From: Phycisphaerales bacterium
GTDB lineage: Bacteria; Planctomycetota; Phycisphaerae; Phycisphaerales; UBA1924
Reading direction: 5' to 3'
Assembly (NCBI GenBank): GCA_905339235.1
Contig: CAJPFG010000001.1
Location: forward strand, 186,001-250,000
DNA length: 64,000 nt
Part shown: positions 47,501 through 54,121 of the stretch, piece after piece
How positions within the stretch are numbered: position 1 is the first letter of the stretch
How the letters are laid out: every line of letters begins with the position of its first letter
Made by a program: the position numbers and the translations under genes
The notes under the pieces: generated by a model
The model's input: only the letters and a program-made list of their open reading frames with translations
What the model was told of the DNA's origin: nothing
The model's database searches: none

Positions 47501-48509
47501 CAACAAACTCGTAATCTCGACCTCACCCAAGTACATGGAGTCGGTGCTCAAGATCGTGGACGAACTCGACCAGACCCCGCCGCAGGTGATGATCCAGGTC
47601 CTTCTCGCGGAAGTGACTGTGGACAGCGCCGAGCAGTGGGGGATGGACGCCAAGGTCGGGCCCTTCGGCGGCGACGGCTACGTCATCGGTTCGACGGCCC
47701 AGGGCGTGGGAGTCGCGACGGCGCTGGGCGTGCCCAATCTTTCCGTGACAAGCGCCGACTTCGGCGTGCTCATCCGCGCGCTCGAACTCCAGGGAAAACT
47801 CGAAATCCTCAGCAACCCGCAGGTGCTCGCCAACAACAACAAGCAGGCGCAGATCAAGGTGGTGGACGACATCGGCCTGGCCGGCAACACCCAGCGCGGC
47901 TTCGGCTCGGACACGATCGTCTCCACCGTCCAGCGGCAGGACGTGGGGATCATCCTGAAAGTCACGCCCGCCATCTCGGCCGACGGCTTCGTACGCATGG
48001 AAATCTCGCCCGAGATCTCGTCCCTCACCAACCGCACGACGCAGATCAACCGCGATCAGACCGCGCCCATCATCACCAAGCGCACGGTGGACACCGTCGT
48101 GACCGTGAAGGACGGTCAGAGCGTCGTCATCGGCGGGCTGATCCAGACCACCGAAGAGCGTCGCCGTAGCAAGGTCCCGATACTGGGCGAAATCCCCATC
48201 TTGGGCCTGCCCTTCCAGACCAAGCAGAACACCATGAACAAGACCGAACTGCTGGTCATCCTGACACCCCGTGTCATCCCCAACGACGGCGCGGACACCG
48301 ACCAACTCGTGCAGGATGTCACCGAGCAGCGGGTGGACCAACTCGACGATCCCACCCGTGTGCAGGACTTCCTCGAGCGCATTCGCCTGGAGGTCAAACA
48401 GCAGAACGCCAAGCACGGCATCGTTCCGCCGGCTCCCGCGCAGGATGTGCCTCCCGCCGAGCCGGCCGCGCCTCCCCCACCCAACAACGCACCACAGGAA
48501 CCGCGATGA
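35577..48509 (+). CDS. gspD: Giant GspD-type secretin (4310 residues)
   Basis: Secretins form the outer-membrane channel of type II secretion; usual GspD has about 600-750 residues. Here a signal peptide (1-27, ending VWSQ) is followed by an N0-like domain (about 58-132, LRFNFKDTPIDQVLDFFARES). Then come about 46 secretin N-type repeats (about 150-4000), each ending in a strand like TNSLIV and a helix like IxxLDxxxx. A normal secretin domain follows (about 4003-4238: VMIQVLLAEVTVDSAEQWGM, VRMEISPEIS, VVIGGLIQTTEERRRSKVPILGEIPILG) and then a Pro/Ala-rich tail. Residues 1793-1812 are hydrophobic and followed by AEA-AP. The frame is uninterrupted and in operon with gspF-M, and a lipoprotein gene overlaps its end, so it is unlikely to be an assembly artefact. 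It probably spans a wide periplasm. Confidence 0.93.
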   Translation: MPRRKTRSLLVSASLVAVVGLPVSVWSQDAQPPVKAPESAAGGAAAMQPDPTKADSKLRFNFKDTPIDQVLDFFARESGVPVIYEAAIPAGTVSFVSASEYTYAEALSILNLNLARFGVHLRREAQYMYLGTLQDSMKRAASTPADMARLNALTPDQIVTVSIPLDNARADQVAEQVKTMVGAYGGVLAIPTQNMIVVVESVGQIRRIRDVVEAIDSRKPADAAFKMFVLQYANCDAVLNALRGLVSERRSTVIVDKDGGQRVVQDQNLQGLNLASDPRTNSIVAVGPESRIKLVAEVVTMLDVPENAVGTFGAATDTNAGVELRTFTLTNITAEEAAKQVNALFQALDPKRRPAVLPLPSAGKITIIGGKGLVSQAAMLLGELDPGAGIGGPASATLERRAATIKLKNATPAMIEGLVTRLGTPRQQQVLKIAPTPDGKSIIVMGPDADVTAVESLITALDVPAEMDRDVRMVKITRGEAAEVLRQTQSLYEKTGKAAREPITATLDEATRTVTLVGSRAALGDFDTLLNSTQAVSATEQESRKFQLQRGTPSSIAGKLSRLSRSLLAPSDGAAYVEPIFDPVDELGLLVVRAQPAQFQVLSVLVQQLDAAEGGGRDVRVVKLGTADPHGVLKRAQKMYEERTAGMTPEQAGPIVADFDETTGAVVLSGRAVGMRLFTETLNQAQQLVPPARTTRVVDVHNTSAAKVIEPLRSLMASADSIDPARKVPDPTMQVVERTNSLLITAEDAQHRLIQDFVTRLDKVDDQTLPPMKLIQLRQADAAGVAGMLTEQYGKRPQSERLAKPVEVRSDAATNTLIVSAHPDLFTEIKSFVEEMNKEKREAPDRVTELFPLKVAKAVDVATAMDRLYPEPPMPVDRLNRPQPWLRKAKDVFVSAEATSNSLIIDASPERMESLKQLAERLDRVEVPPQAQLRTFRVPTQSLDAVTRTLQSMSTRGLLTEPAQPGKQPVQVLIEPEPKSGTLIVAGDSKTFETVEQLMKDLSLVPVEKTLRIFPISNEKASVVRDRAMAIYDAQVAQVPTANPIDVTADEKANTLVVVADGEGMQRFSKVIDELNRQSGPAREVRLIDLKMAKADEVVGFLRDLVKSSESFTIKGGAEPVFEVIESTNQIMAAAQPMQFLVIEALARNLDSKQGGDRPPMRILKLRTTDAANLAGVLQRSYDARTPEERGKKPVSIESDAATNTLIVSAHAEVLPEIEGIISQLNETEAADANGREIRIFPLKVARAEELAQTIDQMYPEPPIPLDPRTRQPRPDLKLPREVIVRADRATNSLIVDAPSKRLAGFEQLVKSLDQTKLADNVTLRTYRVERADLNSLATTLKNLSATGSLGNKSSTAPVTISTDTPTRTLIVSGPTEVFAAVEDVLKKLDTGSSMPPSDMKLYALVSARADRISPLVERVLTTRAKEMRAAEGKGVPDNEKLVEVTPDPASNTLIVSAPSNVLLIADGIIKALDQQSVATAVEVRVFRLSKGEAASVATAMGTALKAQDKPGATAATVTPEPASNTIVVVGTAEQIERAGKLVETMDAAVDRDGMGLKTIMLKHARAETLAPVLEGVLAKESSIDRLPQWMQAQVLSRGGTEPPKVRVIAEQRLNALVVSGPRAIIDMAEQAIAELDADPTGAGPQRAVRVITLQNADAAQLAASLEAVFKDAAGQEPPPVIRVDSQSNSLIVRGSTEQMTTVDDLTKKLDAAAVNVSRQMRMVPIDPSRADAELLARTLKRLIEQQGGTKVEVISTEELLKRSQKGDPGETEAPKEKRTGSLNDRGSRSRGLSTLGAAIVAAVTAIPQAEAAPAPQAQPAPEAEDTGVTIAVDKATNTIMFVGSPRMADRLAQLAKQLESQMPAEPTGVRVVTMPSNVDADQVAQMVRQTVSQIGRLSAGNAGGFTGPVTLSVDPAGGALIVLSNDTDFETVGKLIATMTQTVPGGKMTVKVYPLTSISAQRAIQSVQDLFTTAPRGAQARRIREIELSMPGAQGEITGRIDPSTIRMTSDPGGAGVIIAAPDEAIPIIDRLLETIDQSPVKDRLAIRRYEVKNARAEDLGRTLQSLFDAQRQGTSANDLPQARFVPDARTNTLLVTASDPQHKDVVRLLAEADAPMDRPDREMAIITLRQAAPSTVRRIVDEVLIARDPARKDRIQISAEDGSSVLVVRAAKEDLEQVRAIIAQVDQAETGGQPVRSIKLERADAGQVAQALQTFFRDRATGRPGQRGVNRVAVVGDKRTGTLVVSASDEDFAQVTELIKTFDTPAPSQDLQFKVVPLKNARVNDVSNTIKSIVDEVRWETAFGAGGQGDKVDLHIEANERTNSLVLIGRGEAMQTAERVIQALDMPEEARATLTIKSVKVRGADVQALRNVLQRAFTTPNWRSWRGPDPEAITVEIDRAQRALILVGKAERVQQAADYITQLDQGAEGGALKVEAITLEHAKADRAANSLRQFFSDRAKAQGVDQPGVSIIGSSDGNVLIVSGDDDNLATLKDLIAQIDQPDGGKDRRIDVVSLQNAQANDVATSLRAMFARGTREDERVIITPQPSTNSVIVSAPAGTYPEVLTLLKQLDAAPKADEANIETVALTSARAQDVAQALKTALPPNVKVTVTPVVRSNSLLLTGSKEAIAIVIDQIKKIDTEPVRSGLVFRRFKLTSAESSDVSYTVEQLLRARPKSPTEPAASIDYSRNDNTLTVYAPADQIEEIEKIIRELDQAPSEERTTEFVKLDYANATQAANALRVFYGRSAPEAASAGARNVTILPDALSNSLVIRADKTQWEGIRALLTKLDTKEYDTTRQLAVIGLEHADAASVAKALNEGLRAPLEEQLRQAQIRQVRQRQGQPVRPSDERAEATVLVDAEGVPTVSAEPQTNSLIVFAGGKELERIREIVRQLDVSGFADMPKPRIIALKNGKPTAVANTIREMYLNKLERANGPRAVLVIGEDTTGALIVRADDEKFAQIKALAETLEQQGEIGRVSPHVVRLKNIAAGRLRQTILTTFTETAKSQGETLAVEVDRASNSLVVACSSRLLEEIKKVIAELDQPAFGTSPDGTGAGLIGQNVTIVDVVNNDPADIKRILDDMGLTKVQALDRPGVVSEQVSISVMSTRRALAVVGAPGDGRAVEGLVKALDAAPMDAQQQVFIVPLKLATAATLATTLNTMLKVDDPANGLTGPARALTEQIRRLQLVKNGADQPTGVVDLSKPIKILADAESNSLILTSTQANIDALREVVKSLDILPTGDAVVMRIFPLENASATRVKAVVDQLFQQGEELRRLPGTKRQGLPPTATGQALAGEIAIAVDDRTNTLIAAGREEAVALVEVLIKDLDGERVSKWVEPVIVPLKFADARTLAAKLNEVLVRGLSTTQEAAGLQKQFGRLRLMQQGAAPAAPVNGPAPVPISNMLQADLFAPVTGLVVTAEEHMNALIVVGTPANNAVVRALVAQLDVEAASAANTVRIFPLRFAAAERVSGVLRDVFRQRAEADQDRPEDRLIITTDVRTNALVVSTSPRSFAVVEGLLKTLDGEKSNFSVGMHVLPIVNSDVRQLAPRIERLMRERIQAAAQVGSIRNPLDAFSIEPEPTSNLLIVACSDENLTVVKELIAALTADSEKLAAGERVDIVQLSRARAGEVAQSLDQLYIEKENQRRGPGAVRAMANERLNALVISGNEQDLIELRALAKKVDSAEFTQKQQIKWIELKSANANEVVRLVQSVLAGRPMGGGSGLGARQATRVQFLREKMRDEMVGQGKPPTEADIDGAIKDQVTLNADVRTNSVWITAPEAMATLITEMITDIEESSAGARKIEKFRLVNADAVKMRELLRDIFQLQQQGESLVLVPVRSDLNQRNEPAQSPAADGASVAMEDVSVTPVPDERQQLSIAVDQRTNSLIVSGTDEYLTLVRKVVTELDAISANERERRVYKLRNAKAKEIETTLKSYFQGEADKERLTLGTDRAGSLMKQLEEEVTVVGDEASNKLVISTSPKYMESVLKIVDELDQTPPQVMIQVLLAEVTVDSAEQWGMDAKVGPFGGDGYVIGSTAQGVGVATALGVPNLSVTSADFGVLIRALELQGKLEILSNPQVLANNNKQAQIKVVDDIGLAGNTQRGFGSDTIVSTVQRQDVGIILKVTPAISADGFVRMEISPEISSLTNRTTQINRDQTAPIITKRTVDTVVTVKDGQSVVIGGLIQTTEERRRSKVPILGEIPILGLPFQTKQNTMNKTELLVILTPRVIPNDGADTDQLVQDVTEQRVDQLDDPTRVQDFLERIRLEVKQQNAKHGIVPPAPAQDVPPAEPAAPPPPNNAPQEPR
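36141..47530 (+). repeat. About 46 tandem secretin N-type repeats, mean 84 residues
   Basis: Counting by eye the strand motif of the TN(S/T)L(I/V)V type, from TQNMIVVVES (residue about 191) to EASNKLVIST (about 3971), gives 46 copies. The copies are strongly diverged at DNA level, so the array is old, and codon choice differs among copies. Confidence 0.85.
37884..40217 (+). repeat. Duplicated 389-codon superunit inside gspD
   Basis: Residues 770-1158 and 1159-1547 match in order: PPMKLIQLR with PPMRILKLR, then SDAATNTLIVSAH in both, FPLKVAKA with FPLKVARA, YPEPPMPVD with YPEPPIPLD, TSNSLIIDA with TNSLIVDA, and LRTFRV with LRTYRV. The offset is exactly 389 codons at the PPM anchor, covering about five repeats. 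Similarity is clearest in the first three. Confidence 0.8.
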
Positions 48510-49015
48510 CCGAAGTTCGAACGATTCTGATCTGGAGCATCGCGGCCTCGCTCCTGGGAGGATGCGTGACCGACGGGCCCAAGACCGGCCCGAAACGCCC
48601 GCAGCCGTCCAACGCGGTCCCCACGCAGTTCGTCCCCTCCATCGGGAGTTTCGAGGACACCAACGCCAACGGGTACCCCGACAGCGCCACGATCTCGATC
48701 TACGTGTTCTCGGATTCGTACCCAGAGGCGTCGATCCTTGTCCCGGGCACGCTCTCGTTTCGGCTGACCACTCGCGATGGCAAGGTGCTGCGGGAGTGGG
48801 CGTTCGACGAGGCGCGCACCGCCGGGTTGGTGCGGCGAGGACCCGTCGGCCCGGGTTATGTCCTGCGCCTGAGCCTCCTGGACCAGGGCGGAACGGATGT
48901 GCTCACGGAAAACAGGGGCGATCTGGTCGTCATGTTCCGATCCCGCGACGGGGCGACACTGACATCGCTCCCGGAAACCGTTCGCATCGGAAAACCTGGC
49001 CGCCCGGGGGGCTGA
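48506..49015 (+). CDS. Small lipoprotein coupled to the secretin, candidate pilotin
   Basis: This 169-residue protein has a signal peptide ending in SLLGGC (lipobox, Cys20), a Pro/Lys-rich spacer and a compact domain beginning FEDTNANGYPDSATISIYVF, with a calcium-loop-like DTNANGYPD, then strands LSFRLTTRDGKVLREW and YVLRLSLLDQGG. Its ATG overlaps the gspD stop (ATGA), so the two are translated together. In other systems a small lipoprotein beside the secretin is the pilotin that brings it to the outer membrane; sequence similarity to known pilotins is not evident, so the role is inferred from position only. Confidence 0.6.
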   Translation: MTEVRTILIWSIAASLLGGCVTDGPKTGPKRPQPSNAVPTQFVPSIGSFEDTNANGYPDSATISIYVFSDSYPEASILVPGTLSFRLTTRDGKVLREWAFDEARTAGLVRRGPVGPGYVLRLSLLDQGGTDVLTENRGDLVVMFRSRDGATLTSLPETVRIGKPGRPGG

Positions 49016-49152
49016 ACGGCTTCCGTCCCAGAGTCACCCCCGGCCACACTCGACAACAAAAAGGACCGATAGTCGCCTAGCATGTTGGCCGCTGACGGCC
49101 GGCAGTGAACGGCATTTGTTCGGCCAACAGGCTCTCGAATACAGGAACGCAC

Positions 49153-51993
49153 ATGACCGGGTCTCCGCGCACTTCTGATGCAAGCCAGAGCGCCGTTCGC
49201 GCCGTCCCCGCGTCGGTCAACGGCTGGCAGGTTGGCTTTCTTGAGCAGGAATACGATCGGTTCCGGACCGATCCGGCCTCGGTGAGTCCCGAGACTGCCG
49301 CGTTTTTCCGTGGGTTTGACCTGGGTTCCGCCGGCGGAGCGTTCAAGTCCGAGGGCGACTCCTCCCCGTTCCAATCCAGCGTTTCAGATCTCGTCAACGC
49401 CTACCGCGAGTTTGGCCATCAGGGGGCGCGGCTGGACCCGCTGGGCCGAGAGCCGCAGCGTCCCGCGGTCCTGACCCTCGAATACCACCAACTCTCAGCC
49501 GCGGACCTCGATCGCGATGTTGCTACCGATGTTTTTCCAGGGAGGAGTTCCTCGACCCTTCGCCAAGTGATCGACCACCTCGAGCGGGCCTATTGCGGCT
49601 CGATCGGCTCGGAGTTCATGCACATCCCGGTGGACGAAGAGCGGGAGTGGTTCCTTTCGCGGCTTGAACGCGGCGAAGGCCGGCCCGCGTTCGCTCCCGA
49701 GGATCGCAAGAGCATCCTTGCGGAACTCGCGTCCGCGGAAGCGTTCGACAAGTTCCTCGGCAAGCGGTATCAGGGGAAGAAACGATTCGCCCTTGAAGGC
49801 GGCGAGACGCTCATCCCCCTGCTGCAGGCGATGTTCCGGCACGCCGGCAGCGTCGGGGTCGAAGATCTGGTGATGGGAATGGCCCACCGTGGCCGCCAGA
49901 CAGTGTTGCGGGTGTGCCTCCGCAAAGACCTCCAGCAACTTTTCACCGAGTTCGAGGATTCCTGGGCCGACGGCGAGAACTACACCGGCGGAGACGTGAA
50001 GTATCACGGCGGATACGCCGCGGACATGCCGCTGGCGAACGGCAAGTCGATCCACCTGTCGATGCTCAACAACCCAAGCCACCTCGAGGCCGTGAACCCG
50101 GTGGTGATGGGCCGTTGCCGAGCGAGGCAGGATCAGTTGGGCGACACCGAGCGCCGGCGAGCGATTTCGCTGCTCATCCACGGCGACGCCGCGGTCGCCG
50201 GGCAGGGGATCGTCAGCGAATGCCTGACGATGAGCCAGTTGGATGGCTACACCGTCGGCGGCACGCTGCACGTGGTCTCCAACAACCAGATCGGCTTCAC
50301 CACCAACCCGCGCGACGGCCGCTCCAGCCTGTACTGCACGGATGTCGCCAAGATCATCAACGCGCCGGTGCTTCACGTGAACGGAGACGACCCCGAAGCC
50401 GCGGTGTGGGCGGCCATCCTCGCGATCGAGTACCGGCACAGGTTCCGAAAGGACATCTTCATCGATCTGGTGTGCTTCCGGCGGTACGGCCACAACGAGC
50501 AGGACGAACCGACCTTTACCCAGCCCGCAATGTACGCGCTGGTTCGCCAGCACCCGGGCACCGCGGAGAAGTATCGCCAGCGACTCATCCAGGACGGCGT
50601 CGTCACGCCCGAGCAGGCGCAGGCGATGCTCGACGCCGAGCAGCACGAACTCGACGCCGCCCAGGCCGCGGCCAAGGAAAAGCCGGTCGATCCCGTGGCC
50701 CCGCCCGGCGGTGGGGAATGGAAAGGCCTGACGGCGAAGTATTCGTTCGAATCGCCCCGCACGGCCGTGGACCCCAAGGTGCTGGCGGAAGTGTGCGAAG
50801 CCCTCGGGCGAGCGCCGGAAGGCTTCCATGTCCATCCCAAACTCAAGGCACTGATGCAGTCGCGGGCCTCGATCGCGACGAGCGGCAAGGTATCTCACGC
50901 CGACGGCGAGCAACTCGCGTTCGGGACGTTGCTGCTGGACGGGACCGACATCCGGCTCTCGGGTCAGGACGTTCGGCGCGGCACGTTCACCCATCGCCAC
51001 TCGATGATCTTCGATGAGCAGACCGGCGAGGCGTACACGCCGGTCAACCACATCCGGCCGGGAAAGCAGCGTCGCTTCAGCGCCTGGAACAGCCCGCTTT
51101 CCGAATACGGCGTGATGGGCTTCGACTACGGGTACTCGTGCGGCTCGCCGCGGACGCTGGTGATCTGGGAAGCCCAGTTCGGCGACTTCTTCAACGGCGC
51201 CCAGATCATCGTGGACCAGTTCCTGTCATCGTCGGAAGTCAAGTGGAGCCGGTGGACGGGGCTGGTGCTGCTGCTCCCGCATGGGTGCGAGGGCCAGGGT
51301 CCGGAGCATTCCTCGGCGCGCCTGGAGCGATTCCTGCAGATGTGCGCGGGCGAGAACATGGAGGTCGTCAGCCCGACCACCGGCGCCCAGACGTTCCACC
51401 TCCTGCGGCGCCAGGCGCTGCGAAACTTCCGCAAGCCGCTCATCGTGATGTCGCCCAAGCGTTTCCTGCGCTTGGATACCAGCGCCGTGGACGAACTCAC
51501 GACGGGCTCGTTCCAGCATGTGCTCGACGATCCCGCGATGAAGGGCGAAGCGCGGAACGTCAAGCGGGTGATCTACTGCACCGGCAAGATCTTCCACGAA
51601 CTCGCCGAGAGACGCGCGGCCTCCGGCCGTAACGACGCCGCGATCATCCGCATCGAGCAGTTGTACCCGTTCAACGCGCCGATGGCCCGGGAGATCGACG
51701 CGCGGTACCCCGCTTCCATCCCGCGCGTGTGGGTCCAGGAAGAACCGCGGAACACCGGCGGCTTCCCTTACATCTCCGAAGTATTCCGCGACCAACTCGG
51801 GATTCATCTCGGGTACATCGGGCGGGCCGCCTCGCCCTCTCCCGCGACCGGCTCCGAGCACGCCCACAAGGACCAGCAGGAGCGATTGCTCACCGATGCC
51901 CTCAGCGTCGGCGCTCCGGCCCCGGCGGTCAACGGGTCCGGCATCGAGCACAAGTCCGCCCGGGCCGCGCACATTGTGAAATCAAAGCACTGA
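49153..51993 (+). CDS. sucA: 2-oxoglutarate dehydrogenase E1 component SucA
   Basis: This is the thiamine-diphosphate-dependent E1 subunit that decarboxylates 2-oxoglutarate in the citric acid cycle. The 946-residue protein has the N-terminal E2-interacting segment (WQVGFLEQEYDRFRTDP), VMGMAHRGRQTVLRV, the long SxLNNPSHLEAVNPV segment, IHGDAAVAGQGIVSE, the ThDP motif region with FRRYGHNEQDEPTFTQP, and the C-terminal half with FSAWNSPLSEYGVMGFDYGY and YPFNAPM. ATG 49153 has ACAGGA at six bases; a GTG at 49105 would add 16 residues. sucB follows after 33 bases. The E3 gene is not in the window. Confidence 0.95.
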   Translation: MTGSPRTSDASQSAVRAVPASVNGWQVGFLEQEYDRFRTDPASVSPETAAFFRGFDLGSAGGAFKSEGDSSPFQSSVSDLVNAYREFGHQGARLDPLGREPQRPAVLTLEYHQLSAADLDRDVATDVFPGRSSSTLRQVIDHLERAYCGSIGSEFMHIPVDEEREWFLSRLERGEGRPAFAPEDRKSILAELASAEAFDKFLGKRYQGKKRFALEGGETLIPLLQAMFRHAGSVGVEDLVMGMAHRGRQTVLRVCLRKDLQQLFTEFEDSWADGENYTGGDVKYHGGYAADMPLANGKSIHLSMLNNPSHLEAVNPVVMGRCRARQDQLGDTERRRAISLLIHGDAAVAGQGIVSECLTMSQLDGYTVGGTLHVVSNNQIGFTTNPRDGRSSLYCTDVAKIINAPVLHVNGDDPEAAVWAAILAIEYRHRFRKDIFIDLVCFRRYGHNEQDEPTFTQPAMYALVRQHPGTAEKYRQRLIQDGVVTPEQAQAMLDAEQHELDAAQAAAKEKPVDPVAPPGGGEWKGLTAKYSFESPRTAVDPKVLAEVCEALGRAPEGFHVHPKLKALMQSRASIATSGKVSHADGEQLAFGTLLLDGTDIRLSGQDVRRGTFTHRHSMIFDEQTGEAYTPVNHIRPGKQRRFSAWNSPLSEYGVMGFDYGYSCGSPRTLVIWEAQFGDFFNGAQIIVDQFLSSSEVKWSRWTGLVLLLPHGCEGQGPEHSSARLERFLQMCAGENMEVVSPTTGAQTFHLLRRQALRNFRKPLIVMSPKRFLRLDTSAVDELTTGSFQHVLDDPAMKGEARNVKRVIYCTGKIFHELAERRAASGRNDAAIIRIEQLYPFNAPMAREIDARYPASIPRVWVQEEPRNTGGFPYISEVFRDQLGIHLGYIGRAASPSPATGSEHAHKDQQERLLTDALSVGAPAPAVNGSGIEHKSARAAHIVKSKH

Positions 51994-52026
51994 ACCCGCG
52001 GCGATCCGCCGCTTCCGAGGTGATGC

Positions 52027-53322
52027 ATGGCAGTCGATATCGTGATCCCCCAGGCCGGCGAGAGCGTGACGAGCGGCGTGATCGCGCGCTGGGTCAAGAG
52101 CGAGGGCGATCAGGTTCGGCGCGACGAGACCGTCCTCGAACTCGAAACCGACAAGGTCACCATGGAAGTCGTCGCCCCCGCCGCCGGAGCGCTCAAGATC
52201 CTCGTGCAAGCCGGTGAGACCGTCGCGATCGGCCAGAAGGTCGGCGCGGTCGATGAGTCCGCGGCCGGAGCGGCGGCGCCCACGGCAGCCAAGCCCGCGC
52301 AGGCTCAGGCCGCGGCCTCCAGCCCCCCCCCGCCCGCATCGGCGACCGCCGTCGCGGCCCCGGCGGAGCACGCGGAAGGAACCAACGGCGACGTTCGCGC
52401 GACCCCGCTCGCGAAGAAGATCGCCGCGGAACACAACGTCGATCTCGCGAAAGTGCAGGGGACCGGCGCAGGGGGCCGGATCCGCGAGCAGGACGTGCTG
52501 GCGGCGGTGGAGTCGCGCAAGTCGGCGCCCGCGCCGGCCGCGCGTCCGACGGCGCCAGCGCCCGCTCCGGCGACCAGGCCCGCCCCTGGTCCGGTGGGTT
52601 CTCGCGGCGTAACCCGCGAACGCATGAGCCCGTTGCGCCAGCGCGTGGCGCAGAGGCTGGTGCAGTCCCAGCACACCGCGGCGATTCTCACCACCTTCAA
52701 CGAGGTGGACATGACCGCGGTCATGGACCTGCGAAAGCAGTACAAGGAGGATTTCGAGAAAAAGCACGGGATCGGGCTGGGGTTCATGAGTTTCTTCGTC
52801 AAGGCCGCGGTCGCCGCCCTGCGCCACATGCCGGTGGCCAACTCCTTCATCGTGGAGGAGAACGGCGTCCCGATGATCGAGCGGCACGACTACTGCGACA
52901 TCGCGGTGGCGGTGAGCACGCCCAAGGGCCTCATGGTCCCGGTGCTGCGCAACTGCGAGGCGAAGAGTTTCGCCGGGATCGAACTGGCCCTGAAGGACCT
53001 GGCCGTCCGCGCCCGCGACGGAAAGATCGAACTCTCCGACCTCCAGGGCGGGACGTTCACGATCAGCAACGGCGGGGTCTTCGGCAGCCTGATGGGGACG
53101 CCCATCATCAATCCGCCCCAGTCGGCCATCCTCGGCATGCACGCGATCAAGAGCCGGGCGGTCGAGTGGCCCGTGGGCAGCGGGCAGGTCGCCATCCGCC
53201 CGATGATGTACCTCGCGCTCTCGTACGATCACCGGCTGCTCGACGGCGCCGACGCCGTGCAGTTCCTCGTGAAGGTCAAGCAGTGCATCGAAGACCCGCA
53301 CCGGCTCATGCTCGAAGTGTGA
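52027..53322 (+). CDS. sucB: Dihydrolipoyllysine succinyltransferase SucB
   Basis: This is E2 of the 2-oxoglutarate dehydrogenase complex. The 431-residue protein has a lipoyl domain (residues 1-75, lipoyl Lys43 in [11 protein letters not shown]), an Ala/Pro linker, a peripheral-subunit-binding domain ([20 protein letters not shown]), a second Ala/Pro linker and the catalytic domain. The active-site His402 and Asp are in [27 protein letters not shown] and [12 protein letters not shown] support the succinyltransferase type, and so does the sucA neighbour. GAGGTG precedes the ATG. It converges with the next gene, 3 bases apart. Confidence 0.95.
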   Translation: MAVDIVIPQAGESVTSGVIARWVKSEGDQVRRDETVLELETDKVTMEVVAPAAGALKILVQAGETVAIGQKVGAVDESAAGAAAPTAAKPAQAQAAASSPPPPASATAVAAPAEHAEGTNGDVRATPLAKKIAAEHNVDLAKVQGTGAGGRIREQDVLAAVESRKSAPAPAARPTAPAPAPATRPAPGPVGSRGVTRERMSPLRQRVAQRLVQSQHTAAILTTFNEVDMTAVMDLRKQYKEDFEKKHGIGLGFMSFFVKAAVAALRHMPVANSFIVEENGVPMIERHDYCDIAVAVSTPKGLMVPVLRNCEAKSFAGIELALKDLAVRARDGKIELSDLQGGTFTISNGGVFGSLMGTPIINPPQSAILGMHAIKSRAVEWPVGSGQVAIRPMMYLALSYDHRLLDGADAVQFLVKVKQCIEDPHRLMLEV

Positions 53323-53325
53323 TGT

Positions 53326-54087
53326 TCAATACGAGGCGTCGCTCGGATCTTCGCACCGTACGGCGAACAGCCGGCACGACAGCCAGCACACCAGCCCGAG
53401 ATACACAACGCACGCGGTGATCACCGGCACCATGCCCCAGACCATGTAGCCCGTCACGCCAATCACGTCGGGCGGATCGCCGGCGCCTTGCCCAACCACC
53501 AGCGTCAGCACCGTCGCGAGCACCACGAAAACTCCGAGCACGCCGAGGATCGGGATCAGCCACAGGCAAACGACGGCAAAGTGCGCAAGCCTCAGATCGT
53601 TGATTCTCAACGCCGTCCAGCGGCAGAGCCATACGGAGCAGAAGAACATGGTGATCGCCGCCAGCGACTTCAGCAGCGCCTGCGGAACTACTTCCGCGAG
53701 TGCGCGAGTGCCCCCGTTCGACCCGCGGGCGTACATCACGACGGAAACCACGGCGTAGAGCACGAGCGCGATCCGCAGGACAATTTTAGTGCCCCAGATT
53801 CCCGAAGGGTCACGTGTTCCGTCGGGGGTCGCGAAGAGCCACCACCCCGCCGCGCTCAGCAGGCCCAGGCTCAGTTCGAGCAGGCCGGTCTGAAAGCCGC
53901 CCGCGCCCGATCGTGCAGATATCGTCGCCAGCCCATCGATCATCAGCACCAGTTGCGCGAGCCACGAGAGAATCACCAGCACCGTGCCCAGCCACAGATG
54001 GCGCCAGGCAGGCGAATACGGGTCCAGCACGGGCACCCGAAGCCCCGGAATCTCCACGTACCCAATCCCCGTGGAAGTGACGCTCAT
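53326..54087 (-). CDS. Multi-helix membrane protein of unknown function
   Basis: This 253-residue protein has about five or six hydrophobic helices, for instance LVILSWLAQLVLMI, ALVLYAVVSVVMY, AAITMFFCSVWLC, VVCLWLIPILGVLGVFVVLA and VITACVVYLGLVCWL. It has no recognised motif. The N-terminus (residues 1-30) is soluble and reads YVEIPGLRVPVLDPYSPAWR. The start is the ATG at 54087, fixed by TATACT seven bases upstream with a TGn extension and no ribosome-binding site. It is the last gene of a minus-strand group. Confidence 0.65.
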   Translation of the reverse strand: MSVTSTGIGYVEIPGLRVPVLDPYSPAWRHLWLGTVLVILSWLAQLVLMIDGLATISARSGAGGFQTGLLELSLGLLSAAGWWLFATPDGTRDPSGIWGTKIVLRIALVLYAVVSVVMYARGSNGGTRALAEVVPQALLKSLAAITMFFCSVWLCRWTALRINDLRLAHFAVVCLWLIPILGVLGVFVVLATVLTLVVGQGAGDPPDVIGVTGYMVWGMVPVITACVVYLGLVCWLSCRLFAVRCEDPSDASY

Positions 54088-54094
54088 CGCGGGC

Positions 54095-54100
54095 AGTATA
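54095..54100 (-). promoter_or_regulatory. Extended -10 TATACT 7 bases before a start codon
   Basis: Minus-strand TGGTATACT ends seven bases before the ATG at 54087. It is the closest to consensus of the leaderless-type hexamers. Confidence 0.55.
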
Positions 54101-54121
54101 CCACAGTTTCTGCGTTCCCCG

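Noticed and set aside
36141..47530. CRISPR-like array suggested by the recurring motif
   Set aside because: The repeats are conserved at protein level only, are in frame, and are about 250 bases long with diverged DNA.
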